Shown here: piece by piece, positions 15,001 through 21,151 of the stretch | Numbering within the stretch: the first letter of the stretch is position 1 | Layout: each line of letters starts with the position of its first letter | Source of the DNA: Candidatus Peregrinibacteria bacterium CG11_big_fil_rev_8_21_14_0_20_46_8 | Lineage (GTDB): Bacteria > Patescibacteriota > Gracilibacteria > UBA1369 > UM-FILTER-53-11 | Reading direction: 5' to 3' | NCBI GenBank assembly: GCA_002796025.1 | Contig: PCVQ01000020.1 | Span: 1 to 22,120 of the forward strand | Length of the DNA stretch: 22,120 bases | Notes under the pieces: model-generated | Database searches by the model: none | What the model was told of the DNA's origin: nothing | Seen by the model: the letters and a program-made list of their open reading frames with translations, nothing else | Program-made: the position numbers and the translations under genes

Positions 15001-16844
15001 ATACTTCACAGCGTTTTGTACGCGGAGAAAAATTGCGCCATCGTATTGCGCAGCCATTATTGCACGGCGCAGTATTTGCTGAGGGTATGGCGTTGATGCA
15101 CGGCGACTATGTCAATCCGCTTACACCCCATGGCGCCTATGAAATTGCAATGATGGGGGTAACATTTGGTGCTCTCGGAAAGATACAACAACTCACACGC
15201 GGACAGACTATTGGTGCACAAGTACATCAGGGAACGCGTGCTGCCGGTTGGGCCGAGACGGCCGGACTTGGCGGTCGGCAAATTACTTGGATAGGAGATA
15301 AGATGCATAGTCTCGCACATCGGGGACGTTTGGGAAGTGCTGCTGCAACGGGTATTGAAATGGGCGCGGAAATTGGTGGATTTTATTGGATTAGCGATTG
15401 GCAAGAATCGTTGGGCGTAAGCGCACATGAATTGACCAATGGTTTTGTGGGTATGAGTAATAATGAGCGGCTTGCAATGATGGAGACCAATGCCTTTGAT
15501 AAATTTGTAAATATCGCAGCACCGGTTGTTATGTTGCGGACGTGGAGGAGTGCTATTCCGAAGCAAGCGCAATCCCAGCAAGGGCCTGTCCGTCCATCGA
15601 TGCGTATTAATCTTCTTGGAAATTCTTCGCAGCGGCCAACTGAGAGTTCGACGCAGCCGCCATCACAGCCGCCGACGCAACCTCCATCGCAGCGGCCAAC
15701 AACGCGTCCGCCGCAGCCATCGAATATACCAACAACACGAACAGTTCCGCCGCCGGGTGCAACTTCTTCAACACGGCCTACAACACGTCCTACTCAAGTT
15801 ACTCAACGCGCATCGAATACTCCAACCGAGCCTACCGTTCAGCTTCCATATCCCGATCCAGTATTTGAGACCGGAGCGCAGCAAAAGGTTTCACATCTAA
15901 AAAAGAGTGCCGGCCAAAATGTTGGGAATAATAGTGACCGCAATCAGAATGCAAATTCAGGCCGCGATGTGTATCAGGCAGGCCGCGATATTGTTATTAA
16001 AGAAGGTGGCAAAAAGGCTAAAAAAGAGGCAAAGAAGTTGCGGAAAAAGTTGAAGAAATTAAAGCGGGAGAGGGAAGCGGAGACAGAAATAGAGTCGCAG
16101 CCGGTTGAATATTCAACTGAGATTATTCGCGACACTGCAATCGATAGCGGGACGCCGACACAGGTGCCAACGCAGGCACCAACGCAAGTGCCGACACAGG
16201 TGACAACGCAGTCACCAACCCAAGTACCAACTCAACCACCAACTCCTGCGCCGATTCCATCTGTACCTATTGTGCCACCCGCACCAAAGGGATCACCAAA
16301 GGCGACTCCGCCACGCCGTCCGCCGCTTAAGCCATTGCCCAAGCGAGCAGCTCCCGAAGCCGCTCCAAGCAATACGTTTACCCGCAAGCAAGTTTTAGAA
16401 AAAATAGGTGAAAGTCTGGAGCGTGGCCAATCTACAGCAACATTGCCGGATGGCAGTAAAATAGATTTAAAGCGCGTTTTTGATTCAAAATTGCGTGACA
16501 AAACATTGCGTGAAGTTTTTGATGGATTGAGTCCTCCAGAGAAGCAAGCATTACTCTCGGCCAAAACTAAAAATACGTTACTCGATATTGTAGTAGATCG
16601 TGCCATGTTACTAAATGGCATGACGATACGATACCGTTCATCAGAAGCAGCTAAGGAGCATAGTAAGCGCGAAGAATTTGATGCCTTGCGCACCGACTAT
16701 ACATTGAAGCTGAGCGATAATGAGTTGAGAGCCCTGCCTAAAAGAAGTACTCAAACAAGTAGAGCTGGAGATGGCAATGGCGAAATTAAATCATCAGCGC
16801 GGCCAACGCGTAAGCCAAATAAGAAGCCAGAAGCTGAAGCCTAA
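12090..16844 (+). CDS. Giant protein of unknown function, 1584 aa, with Pro-rich and PTQ-repeat segments
   Basis: I recognise no catalytic domain. From the ATG at 12090 the parts are: a charged helical N-terminus (1-265); a poly-Pro/Lys/Asp linker (269-314); a long helical region (about 330-880); a hydrophobic, Gly/Ala-rich part with possible membrane-associated helices (about 889-916 and 990-1030); a Pro/Thr/Gln/Arg-rich linker (about 1177-1251); a short GRDVYQAGRDIVI motif (1291-1303); a Lys-rich helix (1306-1335); eight four-residue PTQ-type repeats (1356-1387); and a folded C-terminal segment (about 1427-1550) with a basic tail. There is no signal peptide. Starts upstream to 11997 are possible but lie beyond the promoter and overlap the divergent gene. 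It could be an intracellular or membrane-linked scaffold; this is inference. It converges on the next gene with 5 bases between stops. Confidence 0.8.
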   Translation: MFESHKDQMKAGPEAQRMLDRLKERVESGKLKEEQAKKTIDAVAEGIVQAKHILKSEVNLFKLSPKEIGDLTNAWKAWGKEGIFKGDKHAELRKKLQDLWSNPESKIQDDRLKRYARQMWRTEIVHFVIDEIKDTKELTPQQRNDVMEEVMESQRVTDNEDDPIEALTGAMHLDPAIKERSVRLALAERMDASEHKDIAIVHIQKVNPALKIKSLRVVVGGELVDIPVEIAGALRFKKLIKEGDMRIYAQMQNGCRGNLTIIDFEKKEVVPPPPKKDDKDVVPPPPPKKGDEDVIDPPPPPPEIVPPPPIEPEERSGLTAPGQGEHLAADDREPFARVAPTANQFDERYSKDFASRIVMENFRKNAMDGVLDSLEAVPEGARPTVLKEFFKVLGKERPEELPNAMQELINILAANKDAYAVQLQKAIQENIKNASTSAEKELWQVQEQMILLRLGKHPALSSAHSEPHKVMEELYLNMKKINPDDLPAGLKEMREDFLSGIENSLRQTIALDMVQSSLQTLQGTFTEWTDTMNLEDSLEELQEMDDETLKANLKNEWLRINDSDAEVFIASSHVLESLRLLITYQYPQDLKAGRKIENPVKHYFDILEGANGDVAIILPPGVTATAHNPRKKDPKVTWSSGFIYTRDLFVDGKSEFNLFKKYQSGAEKMGDDSILNFWKGKKGAFFSGKGGLIEGSEAVFRAQDIMNANRGGDLQEKDKIGSFERLQLTKVVDLFYQGNFDEARALAIEALGLKISVPDKAAVEAKVNKIYKEEVDKVAKAEAKILIALESEGMTAAEFMKLQKSRPDLAKYKDLLDYVKSKSRSLLEERAFIALAGESAKALKPDASWTQFEKLNLDALNRLLNGEGTLLGLTAEGRTKVQDLAEMGIEIATVELLTGGLGAAAGALVGVARGGSAAVRLTAAGSRTLPFSRVMGTQRFAARGAARVRQAFLRRMSPTGSIRKGARALQNTSQRFVRGEKLRHRIAQPLLHGAVFAEGMALMHGDYVNPLTPHGAYEIAMMGVTFGALGKIQQLTRGQTIGAQVHQGTRAAGWAETAGLGGRQITWIGDKMHSLAHRGRLGSAAATGIEMGAEIGGFYWISDWQESLGVSAHELTNGFVGMSNNERLAMMETNAFDKFVNIAAPVVMLRTWRSAIPKQAQSQQGPVRPSMRINLLGNSSQRPTESSTQPPSQPPTQPPSQRPTTRPPQPSNIPTTRTVPPPGATSSTRPTTRPTQVTQRASNTPTEPTVQLPYPDPVFETGAQQKVSHLKKSAGQNVGNNSDRNQNANSGRDVYQAGRDIVIKEGGKKAKKEAKKLRKKLKKLKREREAETEIESQPVEYSTEIIRDTAIDSGTPTQVPTQAPTQVPTQVTTQSPTQVPTQPPTPAPIPSVPIVPPAPKGSPKATPPRRPPLKPLPKRAAPEAAPSNTFTRKQVLEKIGESLERGQSTATLPDGSKIDLKRVFDSKLRDKTLREVFDGLSPPEKQALLSAKTKNTLLDIVVDRAMLLNGMTIRYRSSEAAKEHSKREEFDALRTDYTLKLSDNELRALPKRSTQTSRAGDGNGEIKSSARPTRKPNKKPEAEA
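15647..15840 (+). repeat. Degenerate Pro/Thr/Gln-coding repeat inside the giant gene
   Basis: The codons for TQPPSQ, TQPPSQR and TTRP recur irregularly, producing a low-complexity linker. The DNA copies are imperfect and there is no spacer structure, so this is a coding repeat only. Confidence 0.6.
16155..16250 (+). repeat. Tandem 12-base repeat, eight units, coding PTQ-x
   Basis: Eight in-frame 12-base units can be read from 16155 to 16250, each like ccaacgcaagtg. They encode PTQV, PTQA, PTQV, PTQV, TTQS, PTQV, PTQP and PTPA. Units differ mainly at third codon positions, which suggests that the protein sequence is kept. Copy number could vary between strains. Confidence 0.85.
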
Positions 16845-16849
16845 TCTAA

Positions 16850-17545
16850 CTATCCAATAACTTTTAGGACCACGGTTTCTAAAATTGGTTTGCGTTGGAT
16901 CTTCATGCCGACTTCTTTGCCGCGCCCGGCGCTAAAGACGGGTACGCGCTCTATCTCCATGGAATCGACGATTTGTTCGTATGGGCCGTTTTCAGTTTCG
17001 TAGCGGATGCAATCGCCAACATCTAATTTTGCGCTTAGCTTTATAACTGCGACCTGGATTTTATCGAAATAGTGGGTGACGGTGCCAAGTTTGTTTTGAC
17101 CGATTCGCTTGTTTCTCGTTGCCGGCGGCTTTGAAGTGTAAATATTTGGAATTGCTGTAGTCCGCTGCAGAGAGGGTCTGCGTTGTGCAGCTCGTGGAGC
17201 TTTAAATGTTTGCGGTTCATTCAGCACTGGCTCATCCATAACTGGCACCTCAAAGCTTGGCTGTTGATATGTTTGTACTGTGGTGCGCAGTGGCTGATCG
17301 TAGCGGCGCTGTGGTGGTGAGAAATTTTGCTGCGCATTTGACTGCGCGCTTCGCTTGTGCCGCAAACTTTTCGCGCCCTTAATCCGCCGCTCTCTTTTCG
17401 GCTCCTCCAAACCTTCCGGGGCAATCCCCGCACGCTTTCTATCAAGCGCCGTCAGCAGCAAAGGCTTCTTGTTTCTGCGTCGAATTGTCTTCTTACGCAG
17501 AAAGGCTGGAATTTTGAGATCGTCTGACTCTATCTCTGGAGGCAT
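16850..17545 (-). CDS. EF-Tu domain 2-like beta-barrel protein with long basic N-terminus
   Basis: The C-terminal part (about 152-229) matches the pattern of small translation-elongation-factor-like proteins, which have a domain 2-type beta barrel and no GTPase domain. Key segments are KLGTVTHYFDKIQVAVIKL, KLDVGDCIRYE, EQIVDSMEIERVPV and GMKIQRKPILETVVLKV. Residues 1-150 are basic and probably disordered, which is unusual because the family members I know are about 90 residues. Residues 8-19 (DDLKIPAFLRKK) are almost the C-terminal peptide of FtsZ. The role of the family is unknown; RNA, ribosome or divisome binding are all possible. The ATG at 17545 is fixed by an extended -10 box 7 bases upstream. 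The gene is monocistronic and converges on the giant gene. Confidence 0.75.
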   Translation of the reverse strand: MPPEIESDDLKIPAFLRKKTIRRRNKKPLLLTALDRKRAGIAPEGLEEPKRERRIKGAKSLRHKRSAQSNAQQNFSPPQRRYDQPLRTTVQTYQQPSFEVPVMDEPVLNEPQTFKAPRAAQRRPSLQRTTAIPNIYTSKPPATRNKRIGQNKLGTVTHYFDKIQVAVIKLSAKLDVGDCIRYETENGPYEQIVDSMEIERVPVFSAGRGKEVGMKIQRKPILETVVLKVIG

Positions 17546-17552
17546 GGCTCAA

Positions 17553-17561
17553 ATTATACCA
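17553..17561 (-). promoter_or_regulatory. Extended -10 promoter of the EF-Tu-domain-2-like gene, predicted leaderless
   Basis: The minus strand reads TGG-TATAAT, a full consensus extended -10 box, ending 7 bases before the ATG at 17545. No Shine-Dalgarno sequence is visible. Confidence 0.65.
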
Positions 17562-17594
17562 TGTGGGACATTGATGTTGAGTCTGTACATGAAC

Positions 17595-18617
17595 TCATGC
17601 GGTTTGTGCGTGCATCGCATATCTCTCGTCCATCTTATGCGCAATATCGTGGTGCGCCTTGCATAAGGGAGCGATGAAGTATGGATTATGACTTTGGCTG
17701 ACTGAAAAACGGTCCGTGTGATGGAGATTTTCACTCGGTTTGATGCAGCCTGAAATGGCGCATATCGTGCCGAATTCAGCATGAATGATTTTGCGAATTG
17801 CTGCCGGAATGTGGCGCGAGGCCCGCTTGCCAATGTTTTTCTTAATCTCTTCTTTTTCATTTTGCTCAATAGCGATTTTTTGCTTTGTTTGCTGGATTTT
17901 TTCGTCACGCTCGGCCAAAAGCTGCAGCAAAGTCTCATTGAGATCGAAGCCTTTGTTGAGCAGTTCGTGCAGCTTTTCTTTGAGCTCCGGTGAGAGGGCG
18001 GTGAGGAGTTTGAGATCTGCTGCAGACGCAGCTTTTGCATTCGTGCGTGAATTGTCTGCTGCCGCCGCATCACTTGCAGTACTTTGCCCGTACAAAGAAT
18101 TCTGCTCATTTTTTGGCTTGAATAAGGCATCTTGGATTTCGAAATTTTGTACTGTGCCGACGTTTTGAATTTCATTGCCGCTGTGCTCATGCGATACTTT
18201 TTCCTGTTGCACTATTTTCATATCCTTCACAAATACATCAAGCGAAGCTTTGGAGAGTCTGCGCACAGCGCGCGCCAATTCTTCATCATTTTCAGGCGTG
18301 GCAATTGCGGCAACACGTACCAGCTTGTTGTGGCTGACCTCGCCATTAACCAACGCGGCATATAAACCCGGCATTTCTTGAAATTTGCGCTCCAAGCGCA
18401 ATATCAAATCGACCTGATCTCGGCTCATTCCGGCCAGCTTTGCAGCAAATTCATAAATGGAATGAAATTTGCGCTTTTCAAATAATTTGCGCCGCGCAAC
18501 TTCCGGCAAAAGCCCCGCAAATTTGCGTCGGGCCTCAAGTGCCTGCGCACCGTATGCTTTGCAGAGTTTGTAGAGCGCCCCGTCGTTTATTTTTTGGTGA
18601 TTTACAATTTTGAGCAT
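17595..18617 (-). CDS. HNH endonuclease family protein, 340 aa
   Basis: The C-terminal domain (about 266-326) is an HNH nuclease with a zinc-binding frame: Cys286 and Cys291, the His299-His300 pair, Asn311, then Cys319 and His322-His323 in IAPLCKAHHDIAH. The lead-in SRHIPAAIRKIIHAEFG is typical of a widespread family of solo HNH proteins. The N-terminal region (about 20-135) is helical (YEFAAKLAGMSRDQVDLI, GLYAALVNGEVSHNKLV) and also matches that family. Residues 140-265 form a polar linker and a Glu/Lys-rich helix. The cellular role of these proteins is unknown; defence, recombination and mobile-element functions have been considered. No methylase or transposase lies nearby. The ATG at 18617 is preceded by a T-rich run (CCCATTTTATT) and no Shine-Dalgarno sequence. 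Confidence 0.85.
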   Translation of the reverse strand: MLKIVNHQKINDGALYKLCKAYGAQALEARRKFAGLLPEVARRKLFEKRKFHSIYEFAAKLAGMSRDQVDLILRLERKFQEMPGLYAALVNGEVSHNKLVRVAAIATPENDEELARAVRRLSKASLDVFVKDMKIVQQEKVSHEHSGNEIQNVGTVQNFEIQDALFKPKNEQNSLYGQSTASDAAAADNSRTNAKAASAADLKLLTALSPELKEKLHELLNKGFDLNETLLQLLAERDEKIQQTKQKIAIEQNEKEEIKKNIGKRASRHIPAAIRKIIHAEFGTICAISGCIKPSENLHHTDRFSVSQSHNPYFIAPLCKAHHDIAHKMDERYAMHAQTA

Positions 18618-18682
18618 AATAAAATGGGATTAAATTTACATGTTTGAATACTCGAATTTTCCTTTAAACAAGCCGAAAGCTC

Positions 18683-18711
18683 AATAAATCGGACTGGCGC
18701 AACACTGTCAA
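18683..18711 (-). promoter_or_regulatory. Candidate -35/-10 promoter of the HNH gene
   Basis: The minus strand has a perfect TTGACA (18706-18711), a 17-base spacer and TTTATT (18683-18688). The leader to the ATG at 18617 would be about 60 bases. The -10 matches consensus at four of six positions. Confidence 0.4.
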
Positions 18712-18923
18712 GTTATGGCACGGCGTAACGCGAAAATGGCTTGTGTAAGCCATCTTTAAAATTGCTGCACAAAATTTAAACTTTCAATGTTGTGAAATAT
18801 CATTTGGCCCAGCCATTTTTAAAAATCACGCGCAATTCAAATGAATAAATATCCTCAAATCGCATTTAAATAAGTAGCACTAGCTGCGCCGCAAAATATT
18901 CAGCTCGTGAAAAGATATGAAGG

Positions 18924-18932
18924 TGATACAAT
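18924..18932 (+). promoter_or_regulatory. Extended -10 promoter of uppP, predicted leaderless
   Basis: TGA-TACAAT ends 8 bases before the ATG at 18941. This argues that the in-frame ATG at 18917, which lies upstream of the box, is not the start. Confidence 0.6.
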
Positions 18933-18940
18933 ACCTTGCG

Positions 18941-19786
18941 ATGGATATTATCAGCGCACTGATTTTAGGCATTATCCAAGGGCTTACGGAATTTTTGCCG
19001 ATCTCTTCTTCGGGGCATTTGATTCTTGGGCGTGTTTTTTTTGGTTTGGGTTCGGATGGCCTTATTGGTTCCGGCGCGCAAGATCTAGCGTTTGATGCCG
19101 TCTTGCATCTCGCAACCGTGCTCGCTATTGGAATCTATTTTTGGCGTGATATCCGCGCTCTTGCGCGGACTGCATTCTCTTTTCTTATTGGTAAAACAGT
19201 TGAAACGGAACAGAAGCATCTTCTCGGTGCAATTATCCTCGGCACGATTCCCGCAATTATATTCGGTCTTTTGTTAGAAGAGTATATGGAGTCGATTTTT
19301 CGCAATCCACTCTTGGTAAGTGTAACGCTTGCAGCCGGCGCGCTGCTCTTTTTCGTTGCAGAAAAAGTAGCGACCCAGCGGGCAAACATCACAACCAAAA
19401 AGGGAATCGGCATTGGACTGTTTCAGTGCCTGGCGCTTATACCCGGTATGTCGCGCTCTGGCAGTACGATTTCCGGCGGGCTTATTTTAGGACTCAAGCG
19501 CGAAGCTGCCGCACGTTTTAGTTTCTTGCTCGGCTTTCCAATTTTAATCGGTGCCGGTGCTAAAAAAGTTTTGGAACTTTCCACTACAGAACTTGCACCC
19601 GGAATGGCCAGCGCTCTCTTTGCAGGATTTACAAGCGCATTTTTTGTCGGACTTTGTGCAATTTATTTCCTTATGAAATATCTCAAAAAACATACATTAA
19701 ACATATTTATACTATATAGATTAATTCTTGCAATAATCGTTTTTGGTATCGTGCTTAGCGATCCGTATATATTAGGCTCTGCATAA
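18941..19786 (+). CDS. uppP: Undecaprenyl-diphosphatase UppP (BacA)
   Basis: UppP is an integral membrane phosphatase that converts undecaprenyl diphosphate to the monophosphate, recycling the lipid carrier for peptidoglycan and other wall polymers; it also gives bacitracin resistance. From the ATG at 18941 the protein has 281 residues, close to the usual 265-275. The first family motif is QGLTEFLPISSSGH (13-26), with Glu17 and His26. The second is PGMSRSGSTISGG (from 168), with Arg172. About seven to eight hydrophobic helices are visible. The 24 bases upstream in frame (ATG at 18917) contain the promoter, and MDIISALILGIIQG is the normal family start. The next gene begins 63 bases downstream with its own promoter. 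Confidence 0.95.
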   Translation: MDIISALILGIIQGLTEFLPISSSGHLILGRVFFGLGSDGLIGSGAQDLAFDAVLHLATVLAIGIYFWRDIRALARTAFSFLIGKTVETEQKHLLGAIILGTIPAIIFGLLLEEYMESIFRNPLLVSVTLAAGALLFFVAEKVATQRANITTKKGIGIGLFQCLALIPGMSRSGSTISGGLILGLKREAAARFSFLLGFPILIGAGAKKVLELSTTELAPGMASALFAGFTSAFFVGLCAIYFLMKYLKKHTLNIFILYRLILAIIVFGIVLSDPYILGSA

Positions 19787-19797
19787 GTATTAAAAAG

Positions 19798-19806
19798 TGA
19801 TATAAT
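19798..19806 (+). promoter_or_regulatory. Extended -10 promoter of the DsbA-like gene
   Basis: TGA-TATAAT, a full consensus extended -10 box, lies 12 bases after the uppP stop. The predicted leader to the ATG at 19850 is about 35-38 bases, AT-rich and without a Shine-Dalgarno sequence. The ATG is directly preceded by TAATTTCTC. Confidence 0.6.
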
Positions 19807-19849
19807 AAATTGAATTCTCGTTCCTGATAATTTTTAATCCTAATTTCTC

Positions 19850-20626
19850 ATGAAATCACAGCAAAACATCGGTATGATTATTGCAATTGTCTTTGCCGCA
19901 GTGAGCATTTCCGGTTCGCTCGTCTTTTTTGGCATGCAACTCAGCGGGGGCGGAGCAAGCGCATTGAATTTGGAAGGCGCAATCGAACAGGGGATTAAAG
20001 ACTTTGTAGCAAATCAACAGGCAGAACAACAACAGCAAGCAGAGCAATCTCAAGCAGAGCGAGAAATGAACGTTGGGAATTTACGCGCGCCTTCTGAGGC
20101 TGACTTTGTTCGTGGTGACGAAGATGCACAGATCACCCTCGTTGAGTATTCCGATTTTGACTGTCCATTCTGTCAGCGTGTGCATCCAACTTTGCAGCAA
20201 CTTGTTGATGACTATGACGGAAAGGTTAATTGGGTCTATCGTCACTTCCCGCTTCCAAGCCACGATCCAAGCGCAACAAGCAAAGCTATTGCAACAACAT
20301 GTGCCGGTCAATTAAATGGTGATGAAGCATTCTGGCAATTTGCCGATATGCTCTTTGCACAGGAGGGTTCTGTGCAGGGTACCGAGGAGGGACTCACGGC
20401 CGCGGCGGCAAAGCTTGGCGTAAACAGTGCAAAATTTAAAGAGTGTTATAACAGCGAGGCAACACGGACTGCAGTTGCCGTTGATTTGGCAGAGGGCTCT
20501 GTTGCCGGAGTTACTGGCACACCGGGTACTGTTATTTATAACAATGAAACAGGAGAAAAACGGCTTGTTGAAGGGGCACAGGGATATGCCTACTTTAAGA
20601 CGCGCATCGACGAAATGTTGAAATAG
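19850..20626 (+). CDS. Membrane-anchored DsbA-like thiol-disulfide oxidoreductase
   Basis: The 258-residue protein has an N-terminal signal-anchor helix (about 8-30, IGMIIAIVFAAVSISGSLVFF), a Gln/Glu-rich stalk (about 45-75) and a DsbA/BdbD-type thioredoxin fold (about 85-258). The active site is CPFC (Cys105, Cys108) in YSDFDCPFCQRVHP. The cis-proline loop is GTPGTVIY (Thr224-Pro225). A second cysteine pair (Cys151, Cys199) lies in the helical insertion. Such proteins oxidise or isomerise cysteines in exported proteins. Likely clients in this window are the Cys-rich SLH protein and the lipoprotein; this is inference. It is followed after 5 bases by a membrane protein with two CxxC motifs, which may reoxidise it. 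Confidence 0.9.
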   Translation: MKSQQNIGMIIAIVFAAVSISGSLVFFGMQLSGGGASALNLEGAIEQGIKDFVANQQAEQQQQAEQSQAEREMNVGNLRAPSEADFVRGDEDAQITLVEYSDFDCPFCQRVHPTLQQLVDDYDGKVNWVYRHFPLPSHDPSATSKAIATTCAGQLNGDEAFWQFADMLFAQEGSVQGTEEGLTAAAAKLGVNSAKFKECYNSEATRTAVAVDLAEGSVAGVTGTPGTVIYNNETGEKRLVEGAQGYAYFKTRIDEMLK

Positions 20627-20631
20627 CTTGT

Positions 20632-21114
20632 ATGCAAATTCTTACACATCTCAAAAAGCCAGTCTATGCACTGACTGGATTAGGCGTCGCCTTGATATTG
20701 TTTGATATCAATTACTATGTGATGTCTACCTTCCCGGGCGAGCGTAATTTCGCCTGTGTTATCGGTGCCGCGTTGACGCCCAAAAATATAGCATTTGCCG
20801 CAGTAACGAGTATTTTAACCGGCATCCTTGTTGGAGGATTGCTGGCACTGTATTCATTCCGGTCAGTGCAGCCCCGCCCTCTTTCTGGCAGAGTTTCTTC
20901 GCTGGGAGGATTTGGCGCAATACTTGGAGTGTTTACTGTATTTTGTACTCTGTGTACATTGCCGGTGATTTCACTTTTTGGCCTCTCAATCGGACTTGGA
21001 TTTTTAACCGACTTTGCCGGAATTTTTCAAATCGCAAGTTTGCTCGTGCTTATTGCTGCACTTTTTTTACTAAATCGGCAGTTAAAAGGGGTTTGCGATG
21101 TATGCAAAATATGA
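20632..21114 (+). CDS. Four-helix membrane protein with two CxxC motifs, next to the DsbA-like gene
   Basis: The family is not recognised. The 160 residues form about four membrane helices (12-30, 52-78, 92-123 and 126-148). Cysteine pairs are CTLC (105, 108), inside or at the edge of the third helix and followed by Pro111, and CDVC (155, 158) at the very C-terminus; Cys42 is single. The gene begins 5 bases after the DsbA-like stop, without its own promoter or Shine-Dalgarno sequence, so the two are almost surely co-transcribed. Size, four helices and two cysteine pairs resemble DsbB or VKOR in general design. I see no sequence match that proves homology. A role in reoxidising the DsbA-like partner is an inference; metal binding is an alternative. 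Confidence 0.75.
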   Translation: MQILTHLKKPVYALTGLGVALILFDINYYVMSTFPGERNFACVIGAALTPKNIAFAAVTSILTGILVGGLLALYSFRSVQPRPLSGRVSSLGGFGAILGVFTVFCTLCTLPVISLFGLSIGLGFLTDFAGIFQIASLLVLIAALFLLNRQLKGVCDVCKI

Positions 21115-21120
21115 TATAAT
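21112..21120 (+). promoter_or_regulatory. Extended -10 promoter of the VanW-like gene, overlapping the preceding stop codon
   Basis: TGA-TATAAT is a full consensus extended -10 box. Its TGA is also the stop codon of the upstream membrane-protein gene (21112-21114). The ATG at 21150 lies 29 bases beyond the box. Confidence 0.6.
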
Positions 21121-21151
21121 ATTGAGTAAAATATAAATCAAAACTCAATAT
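21119..21151. repeat. Perfect inverted repeat between -10 box and start codon
   Basis: The arms ATATTGAGT (21119-21127) and ACTCAATAT (21143-21151) are perfect 9-base complements with a 15-base spacer. The left arm overlaps the last bases of the -10 box and the expected transcript start. The right arm ends inside the ATG (21150-21152). This placement fits a repressor operator. As RNA, only part of the left arm would be present if transcription starts near 21127. Confidence 0.55.

Larger units (their letters stand above)
18618..18940. other. 323-base intergenic region between HNH gene and uppP
   Basis: This is the only gap longer than 300 bases. It is AT-rich and divergent. It contains a candidate HNH promoter (18683-18711), the uppP promoter (18924-18932), and a perfect 7-base hairpin with a 4-base loop (ATGGCTT 18736-18742, AAGCCAT 18747-18753). 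A 29-codon minus-strand frame (18664-18753) is present but unconvincing. I see no tRNA, riboswitch or decayed gene. Confidence 0.6.

Noticed and set aside
15057..15581. 174-codon minus-strand frame inside the giant gene
   Set aside because: It is a shadow frame opposite a continuous 1584-codon gene, with low-complexity, His/Cys-rich composition.
16155..16250. Tandem repeat as a CRISPR or integron-like array
   Set aside because: The 12-base period is in frame, lacks spacers and encodes PTQ-type residues.
17549..18190. 213-codon minus-strand frame overlapping the HNH gene
   Set aside because: It is in another frame of the same strand, rich in Ser/Lys/Arg. The HNH frame has clear motifs.
18664..18753. 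29-codon minus-strand frame in the gap before uppP
   Set aside because: It begins in a hairpin and spans the candidate HNH promoter, with no composition or promoter support.
18736..18753. Hairpin as an intrinsic terminator
   Set aside because: No gene ends here on either strand, and the T-run is only three to four bases long.
18917..18940. Earlier ATG for uppP
   Set aside because: It precedes the -10 box, and the family normally starts at the MDIISA-like position.
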